Source: Thermaerobacter marianensis
Lineage (GTDB): Bacteria; Bacillota; Sulfobacillia; DYIH01; DYIG01
Direction of reading: 5' to 3'
Assembly (NCBI GenBank): GCA_020723725.1
Contig: DYIG01000124.1
Coordinates: 1 to 5,115, forward strand
DNA: 5,115 nt
A program made the position numbers and the translations under genes. Each line of letters opens with the position of its first letter. Within the stretch, counting starts at the first letter, position 1. This document shows, one piece after another, positions 4,867-5,115 of this stretch. A model generated the notes under the pieces. That model had not been told where the DNA came from and did no database searches. It worked only from the letters and a program-made list of their open reading frames with translations.

Positions 4867-5115
4867 TTACCCCTCCTCGCGTCTTTGCACTACCTTGATC
4901 CTTACCGGAACCTTCTTTAAGCCCGGTTGTTTGGAGGGGGGGTCTACCACCTGCCTCGTCAGTCTACCTACCGGCGCCTCCGCGAAGTGAAATGGGATAA
5001 ACAAAACCCCGGCGCGTGGACGATGGCTTATGCGAGCCTGTACTGTAACCGAACCGAGATCAGACTCAACAAGAACCGTATCCCAATCTCTAATACCCTC
5101 CTTTTGAGCATCCGA
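4867..5115 (-). CDS. Molybdopterin oxidoreductase, C-terminal part (5' part missing)
   Basis: The last 82 residues of a Mo/W-bis-MGD enzyme of the DMSO reductase superfamily; the start and catalytic domain lie beyond base 5115. The visible piece is the molybdopterin dinucleotide-binding domain: GIRDWDTVLVES (7-18), an AxIS strand (27-30), GVLFIPFHF (36-44), then LTRQVVDPPSKQPGLKKV (52-69) and the final strand VRIKVV (71-76). The GxxxxPFHF and LT...DP.SK.P pattern is that of the NapA/formate dehydrogenase/related oxyanion reductase group; the fragment cannot say which. Frame is open to the window edge and ends in TAA at 4869-4867. It is followed at once by the tetrahaem cytochrome gene, pointing to a respiratory complex, probably on the outer side of the membrane. 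Confidence 0.92.
   Translation of the reverse strand, partial: SDAQKEGIRDWDTVLVESDLGSVTVQARISHRPRAGVLFIPFHFAEAPVGRLTRQVVDPPSKQPGLKKVPVRIKVVQRREEG

Overview
All genes in this window are read from the minus strand, so transcription runs from base 5115 towards base 1. Base composition is balanced. Most genes have strong AGGAGG-type ribosome sites and GTG/ATG starts. The trigger factor/ClpP pair, the BdbC-type DsbB, the lipoprotein thioredoxin and the molybdoenzyme with a multihaem cytochrome together suggest an anaerobic, respiring Gram-positive of the Clostridia/Peptococcaceae type. That placement is inferred from gene content and style, not from any search.

In transcription order, the right end (5115 to 4327) holds the last 82 residues of a Mo/W-bis-MGD oxidoreductase. 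A tetrahaem c-type cytochrome follows 3 bases later, clearly in the same operon. After a 97-base gap with a weak terminator and a candidate promoter comes a three-gene set (4229 to 2804): a DsbB/BdbC-family membrane thiol oxidase, a thioredoxin-fold lipoprotein with a CPHC active site, and a PPOX-family split-barrel flavoprotein. The first two overlap by 50 bases and the third starts 6 bases after the second. The plausible common theme is redox chemistry outside the cytoplasmic membrane: the cytochrome and molybdoenzyme carry electrons, and the thiol pair may service cysteines of exported proteins, including apocytochrome.

The middle (2718 to 1958) is a six-gene tRNA array, in order Pro(UGG), Gly(UCC), Arg(UCU), His(GUG), Gln(UUG), Leu(UAG), all with CCA encoded. 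One good promoter lies just before tRNA-Pro, and a second, weaker one lies in the 162-base gap between Pro and Gly.

The left end (1840 to 1) is the housekeeping protein-quality operon: an extended -10 promoter, a leader with a small GC hairpin, tig (trigger factor, GTG start), and then clpP 17 bases later, cut by the window edge. The trigger factor has an apparently degenerate prolyl isomerase domain. I see no mobile element, CRISPR array or clearly new system. The points most worth a second look are the thiol-redox/PPOX operon beside the molybdoenzyme-cytochrome pair and the divergent trigger factor.
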